A DNA stretch of 53,517 bases from CAZHPA01 sp964533945 (lineage in GTDB: Bacteria; Bacillota; Clostridia; Lachnospirales; WRBF01), in assembly GCA_964533945.1 (NCBI GenBank), contig CAZHPA010000009.1, positions 1 through 53,517 on the forward strand. The letters run 5' to 3'. The translations under genes and the position numbers were made by a program. The notes under the pieces were generated by a model. The model was not told where the DNA came from. It saw only the letters and a program-made list of their open reading frames with translations, and searched no databases. Shown in pieces: positions 42,203-50,372 of this stretch (positions are counted from its first letter, which is position 1; the number at the start of each line of letters is the position of its first letter).

Positions 42203-43147
42203 ATGCGTAAATTACATTTCTTATGTATATTTGTTGTAGCATGTTCTTTATTTAATAGCTTGCAAGCTTTTGCAAAACCAACTACAATAAATGCAAATGA
42301 ATCAACTGCAAAAATTATATTTGATGAAAAAGAATTGGCACTAAACGGATATAATATTGATGGCTATAATTATTATTCAATTAATGATTTAAACATTATT
42401 TTTATGTCCAATTATCGCCAAAGCGGCAATAAAATAACTATGTATAAGCCTGTTAGGGTTACATCTGAAGAAATTATGAAATTTAATAAGGATATGAATT
42501 ATTCTGATACTATAAACTTATTAGGCGACACAAACCTAGTTGGTTCTGGTGCTATTTTATTAGAATATGCTATAGAAAATGGTTTTTTTGTTAAAATAAA
42601 TACAACTACTTCCGAAAATGGTAAAGAAGTGTTGTCCCAAAAAACCAAAGAACGTTTTTTTTCTATGAAAAATTATACACTTCCTACCGAGCCTTATACA
42701 TACAGTCGGTTTTATGGTGAACTTAATGATAACAACATCACGCAACAAAAAGTGGAAATTGATTTAAATTGTCGTTTATATGAAGATTCCAAACCTATCT
42801 GGATAACCGGATATAATATTAACGGTGAAACGTATCTTAAAATATATGATGCTTGCAAATTATTTAAGTCGGTTGTTTCTTATAATAAAGATTTAGATGC
42901 AATAAATATTTTGGCTTATTACCCTAAAAAGACTACAAACAGCAATATTCTAAAGATTACCCCAGATATGACTTACAATGAAATTATAGAATTGCTTGGA
43001 GAAACTATAGACGTTGGATACAAAAAGATTATTCTGCAATACGAAATAGAAGACGGCTATTTTGTTAACATAACTTTCCCGCAAATTGATAAACCATGTG
43101 GTCTTTCAGGTGAACAACTACTTGCTAAAAAATTTAATGTAAAATAA
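42203..43147 (+). CDS. Secreted protein with two stalk-like / SmpA-like repeat units
   Basis: The product is unrecognised beyond its repeats. A signal peptide (MRKLHFLCIFVVACSLFNSLQAFA) is followed by an internal duplication. LALNGYNIDGYNYYSINDLN and WITGYNINGETYLKIYDACK resemble the copper amine oxidase N-terminal-like 'stalk' repeats of secreted Clostridia proteins. Each is followed by a TP/KDMNY-x-LLG-(E/D)T module ending in a beta hairpin. The start is the ATG at 42203 behind AAGGGGGG; an earlier in-frame ATG would bury the signal peptide. The length is 314 residues, and its role is probably at the cell wall. Confidence 0.7.
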   Translation: MRKLHFLCIFVVACSLFNSLQAFAKPTTINANESTAKIIFDEKELALNGYNIDGYNYYSINDLNIIFMSNYRQSGNKITMYKPVRVTSEEIMKFNKDMNYSDTINLLGDTNLVGSGAILLEYAIENGFFVKINTTTSENGKEVLSQKTKERFFSMKNYTLPTEPYTYSRFYGELNDNNITQQKVEIDLNCRLYEDSKPIWITGYNINGETYLKIYDACKLFKSVVSYNKDLDAINILAYYPKKTTNSNILKITPDMTYNEIIELLGETIDVGYKKIILQYEIEDGYFVNITFPQIDKPCGLSGEQLLAKKFNVK

Positions 43148-43155
43148 TGTTTCGT

Positions 43156-43184
43156 GTTGTGTGAATTAACAATTGTTGTTATAA
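43156..43184 (+). promoter_or_regulatory. Promoter of pyrE
   Basis: TTGTGT, 17-nt spacer, TATAAT about 35 bp before the ATG. The spacer contains the palindrome AACAATTGTT, a possible operator. Confidence 0.6.
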
Positions 43185-43218
43185 TTAGTTTCATACTAAA
43201 AACAAAGGATTGAAATTA

Positions 43219-43797
43219 ATGCTTGAACGTACAAGAGTTGAAGAAATTTTAAAAGAAACTGAAGTTTTGCTAAACGGGCATTTTTTATTAACTTCAGGTA
43301 AACATAGCGCTCAATATATGCAATGCGCAAAAATTTTGCAATATCCAAACTATTCGGAAGAACTTTTAAAAGGGCTTGCACAACAATTTGCAGACGACGG
43401 CGTACAAGTTGTTATAGCGCCTGCAACCGGCGGAATTATTATAGGTTACGAGCTCGCTCGCCAACTTAAAGCCAAAAACTTGTTTACAGAAAGAGAAAAC
43501 GGCGTTATGAAGCTAAGACGAGGCTTTGCTATTGAAAAAGGAGCAAAAGTTCTTGTTGCAGAAGATGTTACAACAACAGGCGGTACCGTTAATGAAGTTA
43601 TAGATATTGTTAAACAAAATGGTGGGGAAGTTGTTGGTGTTGCTCTCTTAGTTGACAGAAGCATGGGCAAAGTTGATTTTGGCGTTAAATTAAGAGCGGC
43701 ATATGTTGCAGATGTTAAAGCATACGATGCAAATGAATGCCCGCTTTGCAAAGAAGGAGCAGCCCCTGCAATTAAGCCGGGAAGTCGTGGAATATAA
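43219..43797 (+). CDS. pyrE: Orotate phosphoribosyltransferase
   Basis: PyrE joins orotate to PRPP to give OMP. The 192-residue protein has LTSGKHSAQYMQCAKIL near residue 25, an orotate/PRPP contact. The PRPP-binding signature VLVAEDVTTTGGTVNEVID is near residue 114. The Cys-rich C-terminus NECPLCKEGAAP is typical of the Clostridia form. The ATG at 43219 is preferred over an in-frame TTG three codons earlier that touches the AAAGGA site. It is separate from other pyr genes and has its own promoter and terminator. Confidence 0.96.
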   Translation: MLERTRVEEILKETEVLLNGHFLLTSGKHSAQYMQCAKILQYPNYSEELLKGLAQQFADDGVQVVIAPATGGIIIGYELARQLKAKNLFTERENGVMKLRRGFAIEKGAKVLVAEDVTTTGGTVNEVIDIVKQNGGEVVGVALLVDRSMGKVDFGVKLRAAYVADVKAYDANECPLCKEGAAPAIKPGSRGI

Positions 43798-43811
43798 CAC
43801 TAAGTATAAAT

Positions 43812-43845
43812 AAACCGAGGGCGGCTAATTGCCGTTTCTCGGTTT
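43812..43845. terminator. Bidirectional terminator between pyrE and the MazG-like gene
   Basis: AAACCGAG and CTCGGTTT form the outer stem; CGGC/GCCG forms an inner stem. T-tracts flank it on the plus strand. The minus-strand gene's stop codon lies within the hairpin. Confidence 0.85.
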
Positions 43846-44223
43846 TTCGTAAATAGCTTTAATTAACTGTTGTTTTGGGTCTTTCCAATTTTTTGGCTTA
43901 ATTGTTTTTCCGTCGCTGTCATAGTGAGGCTTGCCGTCTTCAAAAAGTTTGTTCATATTGGCGTTATGTACAATATCAAACAATTCTTCAGGCTCAATTC
44001 CCATTTCAACAAGGGTTCCAAGCGCAAAATACATTAAATCTATCATTGCATCGGCTTGGTCAACAATTGTTTCCGATTCTAAAAATTCCTCTGTTTCTTC
44101 AATTAACCATTTAGCCCTTTTTTCAGCTCTTTGTCTTTCTATAAATGTTGGCTTATTTGATGTTGGATGATTAAATTTAATATGAAATTCCTTAACTTTA
44201 TTCCATTCATTATTTATGCTCAT
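43825..44223 (-). CDS. MazG-like / PRA-PH superfamily nucleotide pyrophosphohydrolase
   Basis: All-alpha NTP pyrophosphohydrolases of this superfamily hydrolyse nucleoside triphosphates or phosphoribosyl-ATP. Landmarks in this 132-residue protein are VKEFHIKFNHP, the metal-binding helices KWLIEETEEFLE and DQADAMIDLMYFALG with EExxE and ExxD-type acids, and HNANMNKLFEDGKPHYDSDGK. That last segment is close to a form often seen in phage and Clostridia. The physiological substrate is unknown; house-cleaning of modified nucleotides is likely. Confidence 0.82.
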   Translation of the reverse strand: MSINNEWNKVKEFHIKFNHPTSNKPTFIERQRAEKRAKWLIEETEEFLESETIVDQADAMIDLMYFALGTLVEMGIEPEELFDIVHNANMNKLFEDGKPHYDSDGKTIKPKNWKDPKQQLIKAIYEKPRNGN

Positions 44224-44243
44224 TAAAAGCCCTCTATTCAGTA

Positions 44244-45827
44244 TTAATCAATGTTTTGTCTGTTGGTAACCAACTGGTTAAGATTTTTAGCTTCTGAAAG
44301 TAAGTTTTCGCTAATATTAAAGTTAACGTTAACAGTATCTGCTGTTTTATCTAAAACTTTTACTATTCCTTCAATTTCGCTTTCTAAGCCTTTTATTTTT
44401 TCGCTTTGGCTTGTTGCTGAAGCCGTAGCTTTTTCAACTAATTTAATAACTTGTTCTGTATTTGAGTTAATTGTTTTAAAAACAAGGTCAGTTTTTCTAA
44501 TTTCGTTATTGCCGTCGCTTATTGCAGAAAGCGTACTTTCAATTAAGTTTGTTGTATTTTTAACGGCTTCTGCACTTTTTGTTGCCAAAGAACGAACTTC
44601 TTGTGCAACAACCGAAAAACCTTTGCCATATTGTCCGGCACGGGCGGCTTCAATTGAGGCGTTAAGCGCAAGTATACTTGTTTGAAATGATATGTTATCT
44701 ATAGTTTTTGCAATATTTCCAATTTCTTGTGACTTATCAGAAATTATATCCATCATTTTAAGAACGCACTGCATTTGTTCGTTGCCGTCAATTATGCTTT
44801 GCATTGCATTAATTGTTAATTGTTTAACATTTTTAGTATTTTCATAGTTTTCTTCAACTTGTTCTGCAAATTCTTTTAAAAGTATATTAAATTTGTTAAT
44901 TCCTTCTCTTTCTTCATCAACTATAGAAAGTAGCAGCCCAACTTGGTTATTCATATTTTGCGATTGGTCGTTAACAACAACCGAGCTTTTTGCAATAGCC
45001 AAAAGAAGGTCTGAAAGTTCTGTTTTTAGGCGCTCTGTTCTTTTAAGCATTTGCTGTATTTCGGTGGCTTTTTCATTTTGCTCTTTAATTATTTTTTCGT
45101 TATTAGCAACAAGACGTTCTAGTTCTTTTGCATTTTCCTTGTCTTTTTTCAATACAAGCTCAAGTTGTGCCTTGCTTTCCTGCTCTTTGCTTATAATTCT
45201 TTCGTTTTCTTTTAAAAGCTCCATTGTTTTTTCAGAAGCAGCTTTTTCCATAGCAAATACACGCTCTAGTTCGGCGCTTTTAACTTTTTCTTCGTTAAGA
45301 AATTTAGCTGATAAATCAATATTCCTTCTTACATATAAAGGCATGAAAAATAAAAAGAAAACTGTGCTTGTAAAAATTGTTATCATATCGGGTATATTTT
45401 GAACTCTGTTAGATAATGCAAAAGAAAGTGTTATACTTAAGCATATAGTTACTAAAGACAAATATGACGTTATTTTTGTAAACTTATAGTCATTATACAA
45501 TGCAAACACAAGCGCTATTGCAAATGTAATAACAAATAGCATAATAGTATGGCCAACAAGCAACCCAAATGTAACAGGCAAATACATAGCCAAATAGGCA
45601 GGAACACGCATTTTTGGACTATCTGAACTTTTAAAATAAAGATATAAAGCGGTAAAAAATGGTATTAGTGTTAATGAAGCTATAGGCAAAAAATCAAAAA
45701 TAAGGCTTCTTCTTCCAACAATAAACGTTTCATTGGCATATGATAAGTTCATTAAAGTAACGCAAATTCCAATGCTTTTAAGGCAAAGCTTATTAATTTT
45801 CTTAATATCTGAACTATCTATGTTCAT
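44244..45827 (-). CDS. Methyl-accepting chemotaxis protein with polytopic membrane sensor
   Basis: This chemoreceptor has an N-terminal block of about six hydrophobic helices (residues 15-175) instead of the usual two helices and a periplasmic domain. A long coiled coil follows (about 185-275). The C-terminal signalling domain contains the hairpin-tip region NISFQTSILALNASIEAARA and GKGFSVVAQEVRSLA, which binds CheW and CheA. It has 527 residues. No ribosome site precedes the ATG, and the right end of a TnpB element lies only 51 bp upstream, so its native control region may have been displaced. Confidence 0.93.
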   Translation of the reverse strand: MNIDSSDIKKINKLCLKSIGICVTLMNLSYANETFIVGRRSLIFDFLPIASLTLIPFFTALYLYFKSSDSPKMRVPAYLAMYLPVTFGLLVGHTIMLFVITFAIALVFALYNDYKFTKITSYLSLVTICLSITLSFALSNRVQNIPDMITIFTSTVFFLFFMPLYVRRNIDLSAKFLNEEKVKSAELERVFAMEKAASEKTMELLKENERIISKEQESKAQLELVLKKDKENAKELERLVANNEKIIKEQNEKATEIQQMLKRTERLKTELSDLLLAIAKSSVVVNDQSQNMNNQVGLLLSIVDEEREGINKFNILLKEFAEQVEENYENTKNVKQLTINAMQSIIDGNEQMQCVLKMMDIISDKSQEIGNIAKTIDNISFQTSILALNASIEAARAGQYGKGFSVVAQEVRSLATKSAEAVKNTTNLIESTLSAISDGNNEIRKTDLVFKTINSNTEQVIKLVEKATASATSQSEKIKGLESEIEGIVKVLDKTADTVNVNFNISENLLSEAKNLNQLVTNRQNID

Positions 45828-45878
45828 TTAGTTCTGCTACAAAAAACATATAAAAGCATACGTTTTCCGACTTTTGCG

Positions 45879-45997
45879 GTTTCAACCTGCCCGTTTTCGG
45901 CTAACCTAATAACGTTTTAAAATTACTGCTCCTAGCAAAGCTAGGAGTTAATATTATGAGCAGTCCGCCGCCGTAAATTCCCGTATAGCCCACGGTA
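45879..45997 (-). ncRNA. Right-end omegaRNA-like scaffold of the TnpB element
   Basis: It lies directly downstream of tnpB and is likely transcribed with it. On the minus strand it starts TACCGTGGGCTAT and ends GGGCAGGTTGAAAC. It contains an eight-pair CTCCTAGC/GCTAGGAG hairpin with a TTT loop and a GCCG-AAAA-CGG(G)C hairpin. In this family such right ends are processed into the guide RNA of TnpB, with the guide just outside the element; here that would begin CGCAAAAGTCGG. Confidence 0.7.
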
Positions 45998-46014
45998 CAT
46001 ATATAAGAGGTTTG

Positions 46015-47163
46015 TTAGATTGCCTCATATATTTTTGCATTTTTTAAGTTAATTGCTGCATTTAAATCACGATTTAATGTGTTTTCGCATTGGCAAGTAT
46101 AAGTTCTATCTGATAACTTAAAGTCTTTTTTGATTAAGCCGCATTTACTGCATGTTTTACTTGAAGGGTAAAACCTATCAACTTTACGTATTTCAATAAT
46201 ATTCACCCTTGCCTTATTTATAAGTTTAGTAATAAACATATTAAACCAACAATTAGCAATTGCTCTTGATAAATGCCTATTTTTCATCATACCTTTAACG
46301 TTTAGGTTTTCAATAGTTATAAAGCGTGGTTTTTGCTTTATAATTTCTCTAACTATTTTATTGTGATAATCCATTCTAACGTTAGCTATTTTATGATGTA
46401 TTTTGGCTACGGTAATTTTTTGTCGTTCTATGCTTTTTGTAGACTCTCCCTTCTTTAAATTTTGTTTGTTTGCTTCATATTTTCTTGATAGTTTTCTTTG
46501 TTCACGTTTTAATTTCTTTTGTAACTTCTTTTGTGCTTTTGTTTTAAATACTTTTCCGGTTGACAAAACTGCAAAGTTTTTGATTCCTAGATGCCCCAAG
46601 TCAACGCCTATGCCTTCATTGGTGTTATTTTGCTTAATTATTTTGACTTCATCAGTAATAACGCCAATAAAGTATTTATTTGCTTTTTTAGTAATAGTTC
46701 CGCTAACTATGTTTGAATGTTTTGGAATGTAACCGTATTCTTTAAGCCTAATATAACCTAGGCGTGGAACATTTACTTTATGTCGTTTAAATTTTATAGG
46801 CTGTGTTTTAGAATTTCTAACAAAATAATAGCTGCAATCGTTTTTAATCTTTTTCTTAAACCGTGGAAAATCAGCCTGTTTTTTAAAGAATTTTTGATAA
46901 GCTTTATTAGCATTATCTATTACATTTTTAATTACTTTGCTTGAAGCTTCTTTAATCCATTTTTTATCTTGGTTTTTTGGTACATATTCATTATTTAACC
47001 ACTTGCTAAAAGCATAATTATTTAAATATAGCAAATTTTGTTCGTGTTGTTTTTTGTTGGTATCTATAAATAAATTATAAACATAACGGCAAGTTCCAAC
47101 GGTTTTTGCATAAGCTATTCTTTGTTCAGGAGAAAGGATTATTTCGGTTTTATAGGCTTTCAT
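46015..47163 (-). CDS. tnpB: TnpB, RNA-guided nuclease of an IS200/IS605 element
   Basis: TnpB is the compact ancestor of Cas12 and cuts DNA guided by omegaRNA. The 382-residue protein has the N-terminal helical domain (YAKTVGTCRYVYNLFI, NVPRLGYIRL) and a RuvC core with Asp188 (GIGVDLG), Glu285 (TIENLNVKGM) and Asp366 (LNRDLNAAINL). Its zinc ribbon has Cys338, Cys341, Cys357 and Cys359. The second pair is CxC rather than the usual CxxC. All three catalytic acids remain and the frame is intact, so it may be active. The ATG at 47163 has AAAGGA upstream; an ATG six codons earlier overlaps that site. Confidence 0.93.
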   Translation of the reverse strand: MKAYKTEIILSPEQRIAYAKTVGTCRYVYNLFIDTNKKQHEQNLLYLNNYAFSKWLNNEYVPKNQDKKWIKEASSKVIKNVIDNANKAYQKFFKKQADFPRFKKKIKNDCSYYFVRNSKTQPIKFKRHKVNVPRLGYIRLKEYGYIPKHSNIVSGTITKKANKYFIGVITDEVKIIKQNNTNEGIGVDLGHLGIKNFAVLSTGKVFKTKAQKKLQKKLKREQRKLSRKYEANKQNLKKGESTKSIERQKITVAKIHHKIANVRMDYHNKIVREIIKQKPRFITIENLNVKGMMKNRHLSRAIANCWFNMFITKLINKARVNIIEIRKVDRFYPSSKTCSKCGLIKKDFKLSDRTYTCQCENTLNRDLNAAINLKNAKIYEAI

Positions 47164-47297
47164 AAATTGCCGTCCTTTCATATGTTTAATTACTTTTCAA
47201 TATTTTTTTGGTAATTATAAATTACCTACTTTCTTGTTTTTTTAAGCATTTTTTGTTAATACTTTGCATTGTTTTTCTTTAGCTTTCATACATAACC

Positions 47298-47332
47298 CCC
47301 TAATGTTAATTTATTGTTCCACATTAGAGGGC
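47298..47332 (-). repeat. Left-end subterminal hairpin of the TnpB element
   Basis: CCCCCTAATGT and ACATTAGAGGG form an eleven-position stem (one mismatch or wobble) around a 13-nt AT loop, upstream of tnpB. TnpA of this family recognises such imperfect palindromes in single-stranded DNA. Confidence 0.7.
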
Positions 47333-47363
47333 TTTTGTTACTTGCACATAGGTTATGGGAAAT

Positions 47364-47918
47364 TTAGCCTAAAATTATAGATAAAGCTTCTTCATCGCCA
47401 CAGCCTTTAGGAATTAAAAAAACTCCATAAGGAATAGACCTTGTAACTCCTTTTTCAACTAAAATTTTATGGAAGCTTTCTGGGTTTTCAATAATATTTT
47501 TATCAAAAAGCATTTTAGCAACTTGCGAAGCGTTTGCGCCTCTTTCAATTGAAATTTCTATTAATTCTTCGCCTATTTCTCCAGTTTCTTCAATAACTTC
47601 TAAAGCGGTTTGCTCATTTTCAATTCCTTGGTTTTCTTCAATTTCTTGAATTTCTTCAGCATTAAAAGTCATTCCTAATTTTGTTGCACGTTCTATAATT
47701 TCGTCGTCTGAAATTGTTTCAGATTTTTGGGGAAGTTCGCTAATATATACAAGCCCCATCTTTTTGGCACGCTGCACAATTTCTTCATCTGTTAATTCTA
47801 CAGGGTTTGTGCTTTGTTCTGGTTGTTTTACTAAACCAAAAAACATATAAAACGCTAATGTAATAATAATAATTCCGCTTCCAAGACCCAATATATAACT
47901 CTTTGCATTGCTATTCAT
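47364..47918 (-). CDS. Short MltG-like (YceG) domain protein with membrane anchor
   Basis: One N-terminal membrane helix (ILGLGSGIIIITLAFYMFFG, about 9-28) is followed by an acidic region with two copies of (D/E)EEI-x-RA-x-K-x-GM. The C-terminal domain ISIERGANASQVAKMLFDKN to GVFLIPKGCGDEEAL resembles the substrate-recognition LysM-like subdomain of endolytic transglycosylase MltG. At 184 residues it lacks the MltG catalytic core. It is the last gene of the flagellar/chemotaxis operon end, 3 bp after the SwrB-like gene. Confidence 0.7.
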   Translation of the reverse strand: MNSNAKSYILGLGSGIIIITLAFYMFFGLVKQPEQSTNPVELTDEEIVQRAKKMGLVYISELPQKSETISDDEIIERATKLGMTFNAEEIQEIEENQGIENEQTALEVIEETGEIGEELIEISIERGANASQVAKMLFDKNIIENPESFHKILVEKGVTRSIPYGVFLIPKGCGDEEALSIILG

Positions 47919-47921
47919 AAA

Positions 47922-48404
47922 TCACCTAGTTTTCCCAAGGTCTAAAATAAGCTTAACCTCGCCTTGCCCAATACCAAGCATTTTTGCAATTTCAGAAATA
48001 TCGTGCCCTTTTTGCACAAGTTTTTTAACTTCTTGATGTTTTGGGCTGCTTACAATTACTTCTTGCTTTTCGGGCTTTAAAACGGGAAGCTGCTGAATTT
48101 TGCTTGTTTCGCTATATAAATTGGCAATTTCCGATTTTTTTTCATCAATCAAGCTATAAAGAAACAGAAGTTCTTGGTATTTTTGGTCTAGCTGTTCAAA
48201 AACTTCCCTCGACATTTTATCAAATTCTTCTATAGATTTTTCTATAGATTTTTCCGCTTGTATAATAGATAGCTCGACTGTTTTTTCGGCATTAATAGCC
48301 GGAAGCTGTTTGCTTTCTTTCGGCGGCTCGGTTTTTGGCAAAATAAGAGAAAATATTACTAACGCTATTCCAACAAGCACGGAAACAAACAATGCAATTT
48401 CCAT
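47922..48404 (-). CDS. SwrB/YlxL-like protein (DUF6115 type)
   Basis: An N-terminal membrane helix (MEIALFVSVLVGIALVIFSLIL) is followed by a coiled coil (about 50-100). A small C-terminal helix-turn-helix-like motif, KKLVQKGHDISEIAKMLGIGQGEV, ends the 160-residue protein. Bacillus SwrB has this architecture and lies just after sigD, promoting flagellar basal body activation. Here two genes (FapA-like and a small one) separate it from sigD. The assignment rests on architecture and position. Confidence 0.72.
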   Translation of the reverse strand: MEIALFVSVLVGIALVIFSLILPKTEPPKESKQLPAINAEKTVELSIIQAEKSIEKSIEEFDKMSREVFEQLDQKYQELLFLYSLIDEKKSEIANLYSETSKIQQLPVLKPEKQEVIVSSPKHQEVKKLVQKGHDISEIAKMLGIGQGEVKLILDLGKTR

Positions 48405-48418
48405 TTTTCCCTAACCTT

Positions 48419-48718
48419 TCAAATAGTCATATCAAACATACTAAGGCTTTTTTTCTTAGGTTCTTCTTCTTTTTTTGAGTCTTTATTGCGTTTTTTGTTT
48501 TTAGAATTATAAGAATTGTTCCCTTTTCCGTTTTTGTCAATGCCATCATGCTCTGTTTTGTTTGAATGCGTTATTTGTTGGTCGTTTACAGCAACTTCCT
48601 TTTTCATAATTTCGGTAAATCCTTGTGCATTGGAATGTTGCCTTTCGTTATTATTAATTTTTGTAACTTCTGTGCTTTTCTGAACCATAACTTGCAAGTC
48701 AACAGGTCTGATGGACAT
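48419..48718 (-). CDS. Small hydrophilic protein of the flagellar operon
   Basis: The protein is unrecognised. It has 99 residues, opening MSIRPVDLQVMVQKSTEV, then a Lys/Asn/Glu-rich region (NSKNKKRNKDSKKEEEPKKK) and ending LSMFDMTI. There is no signal peptide or membrane helix. GGGAGG precedes the ATG. Its place between the FapA-like and SwrB-like genes is common in Clostridia, which supports it being real. Confidence 0.7.
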   Translation of the reverse strand: MSIRPVDLQVMVQKSTEVTKINNNERQHSNAQGFTEIMKKEVAVNDQQITHSNKTEHDGIDKNGKGNNSYNSKNKKRNKDSKKEEEPKKKSLSMFDMTI

Positions 48719-48753
48719 AATGAAAACCTCCCGATTGTTTATTTTGTTTATTT

Positions 48754-50358
48754 TTAAACGGCGCTACCAATTGCAATTTTGCCATCAACGTTTGATAAGG
48801 TGCAGCAATGAATGTCATCTCTAACAAACATAACGGCATTACCAATCATAATTTTAACGCCAGAATGCACTACATCATAAACATATATAATTCCTTTTTT
48901 GCTTTCCATAGTTGGAACAAGTTCGTTTAGCTGCTTTTGAAGCTCTGTTAAATTATCGCGCAAAAAGTTTCTTGTATGCAACGTTTTTAGCAATAAATTT
49001 TTCTTATCTTCAGGCAAAGGGCTTACTTTATGCATTGCACTTAACTTGCTTACAACAACATCAAGCTTATCATACTCTTTTTTCTTTGATGTAAAATCTG
49101 CTAAAACCATACGGTATTCTTCAAGCTTTTCAGGGGCGTTGCCAACTGTTATTTCTGTTGCCGTTGCCATTGTTGAGCCTATAACTCTGGCTTCAATTTT
49201 TTCTCCAACTGTTATCTTGCCGCCAACAAGCAGGCCGTTTTTACCTGCAAGTTCTAATTTTCCTTCGCAATTTACATTTGAATGCATTATGCTGTTTGCA
49301 ATAATATCCTTTCCTGCAGTTAGTGTACAGCCTTGCGCAAATTTAGTATTAATATCGCCGCCTGCAATAACTTCAGCTTTTTCGGAGCCTTGAACTCCGC
49401 TATACAAAAGAATGTTATGCCCTGCATTTAAAAATGCACCTTCAACAGCGCCTTGCACGTCTATATTGCCGTCTGCTTCAACCCTAAAGCCTGTTCTAAC
49501 GCTTCCTTTAATAACTACAGAACCATTAAAAGATATATTGCCTGTATTGTTGTCAACATCTCCCGAAATTTCTAAAATAGGAGAAACCGAAATTTTTCTG
49601 TTTTCATATAATACCTGCCCGCTTGTGTCTGCTGTTATTGAAGTTCCTTCAGAATTATATGAAACGCCAGCCCCCTTTACAATAGCCGGTGCTTGCTTGC
49701 CTCGTTTATATGGCAATGTTACGCCATAAACATCTGTTCCGTCTTCTCCATCTTGAGGCGGAATTATAGTTACAAGCCGTTGACCGGCCGTAACCATTTC
49801 AATTAAGTTTAAGCTACGAAAGTCAACGTTGCCGTTTTCTAAAAGCTTGGGCTTTGCGTCTTTTTTAGAAGTATCGAATCCAAAATCTAAATATCCGTCT
49901 TTTCCTGAAATTGAAGCCTTACCCCATGCAACGGTATATGGTTTGCCGAACCCATGTTTATTTAATGTTTTTTCAATTTCTGTTTCAGAGATTCCAAATT
50001 TTATATTTGCATCAGACAAAGCTTTTAAAACATCTTCCTTTGTTGCATAACCTCCGCCGTTTACTGGTTCTGAAAATGTTATATAAGCTTCCATTCTATT
50101 TTTGCCAACAGTTACAGCAACACCTTCTTTTTTTTGCACAATGCTTGTATTTGAAGATATTTTCTTTTCAACAATAGGTTCGCTAGATTTAAAAATCTCG
50201 CCAATTGTTGCAAAATCTATATCTTTTACGCCAAACGCCTCTAAAACATCAAGAACGGCTTTTCTTGAAACTTTGCCGCTTTCTGTTTGATTGTCTACTA
50301 TAATATATATACCATCGCTTCTAACTTCTATTTCAACCGGACCTTTAGGTTTTGCCAT
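48754..50358 (-). CDS. FapA-like polymerizing protein (DUF342)
   Basis: The 534-residue protein has the DUF342 beta-helix core: repeats of G-D-V/I and G-N-I such as ISGDVDNNTGNISFNGSVVIKG, VEADGNIDVQGAVEGAFLNAG and AEVIAGGDINTKF (about 255-400). A coiled-coil stretch (about 405-470) and a small C-terminal beta domain follow. It is widespread next to sigD in motile Clostridia, but its function in motility is not established. GGAGTGAGC precedes the ATG. It starts 14 bp after sigD. Confidence 0.9.
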   Translation of the reverse strand: MAKPKGPVEIEVRSDGIYIIVDNQTESGKVSRKAVLDVLEAFGVKDIDFATIGEIFKSSEPIVEKKISSNTSIVQKKEGVAVTVGKNRMEAYITFSEPVNGGGYATKEDVLKALSDANIKFGISETEIEKTLNKHGFGKPYTVAWGKASISGKDGYLDFGFDTSKKDAKPKLLENGNVDFRSLNLIEMVTAGQRLVTIIPPQDGEDGTDVYGVTLPYKRGKQAPAIVKGAGVSYNSEGTSITADTSGQVLYENRKISVSPILEISGDVDNNTGNISFNGSVVIKGSVRTGFRVEADGNIDVQGAVEGAFLNAGHNILLYSGVQGSEKAEVIAGGDINTKFAQGCTLTAGKDIIANSIMHSNVNCEGKLELAGKNGLLVGGKITVGEKIEARVIGSTMATATEITVGNAPEKLEEYRMVLADFTSKKKEYDKLDVVVSKLSAMHKVSPLPEDKKNLLLKTLHTRNFLRDNLTELQKQLNELVPTMESKKGIIYVYDVVHSGVKIMIGNAVMFVRDDIHCCTLSNVDGKIAIGSAV

Positions 50359-50372
50359 AAAATGCTCACTCC

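Larger units (their letters stand above)
45879..47345 (-). mobile_element. IS200/IS605-family element carrying only tnpB (no tnpA)
   Basis: The element includes a left-end subterminal hairpin (47298-47332), tnpB, and a structured right end (45879-45997). No Y1 transposase gene is present, so it would need TnpA in trans. It sits between an MltG-like gene and a chemoreceptor gene, in their orientation. The right boundary is placed where similarity to the 28653-28772 copy ends; the left boundary is approximate. Confidence 0.8.

Noticed and set aside
45828..47363. A hidden tnpA (Y1 transposase) in the element.
   Set aside because: No frame with the HUH or Y1 motif exists on either strand between the flanking genes.
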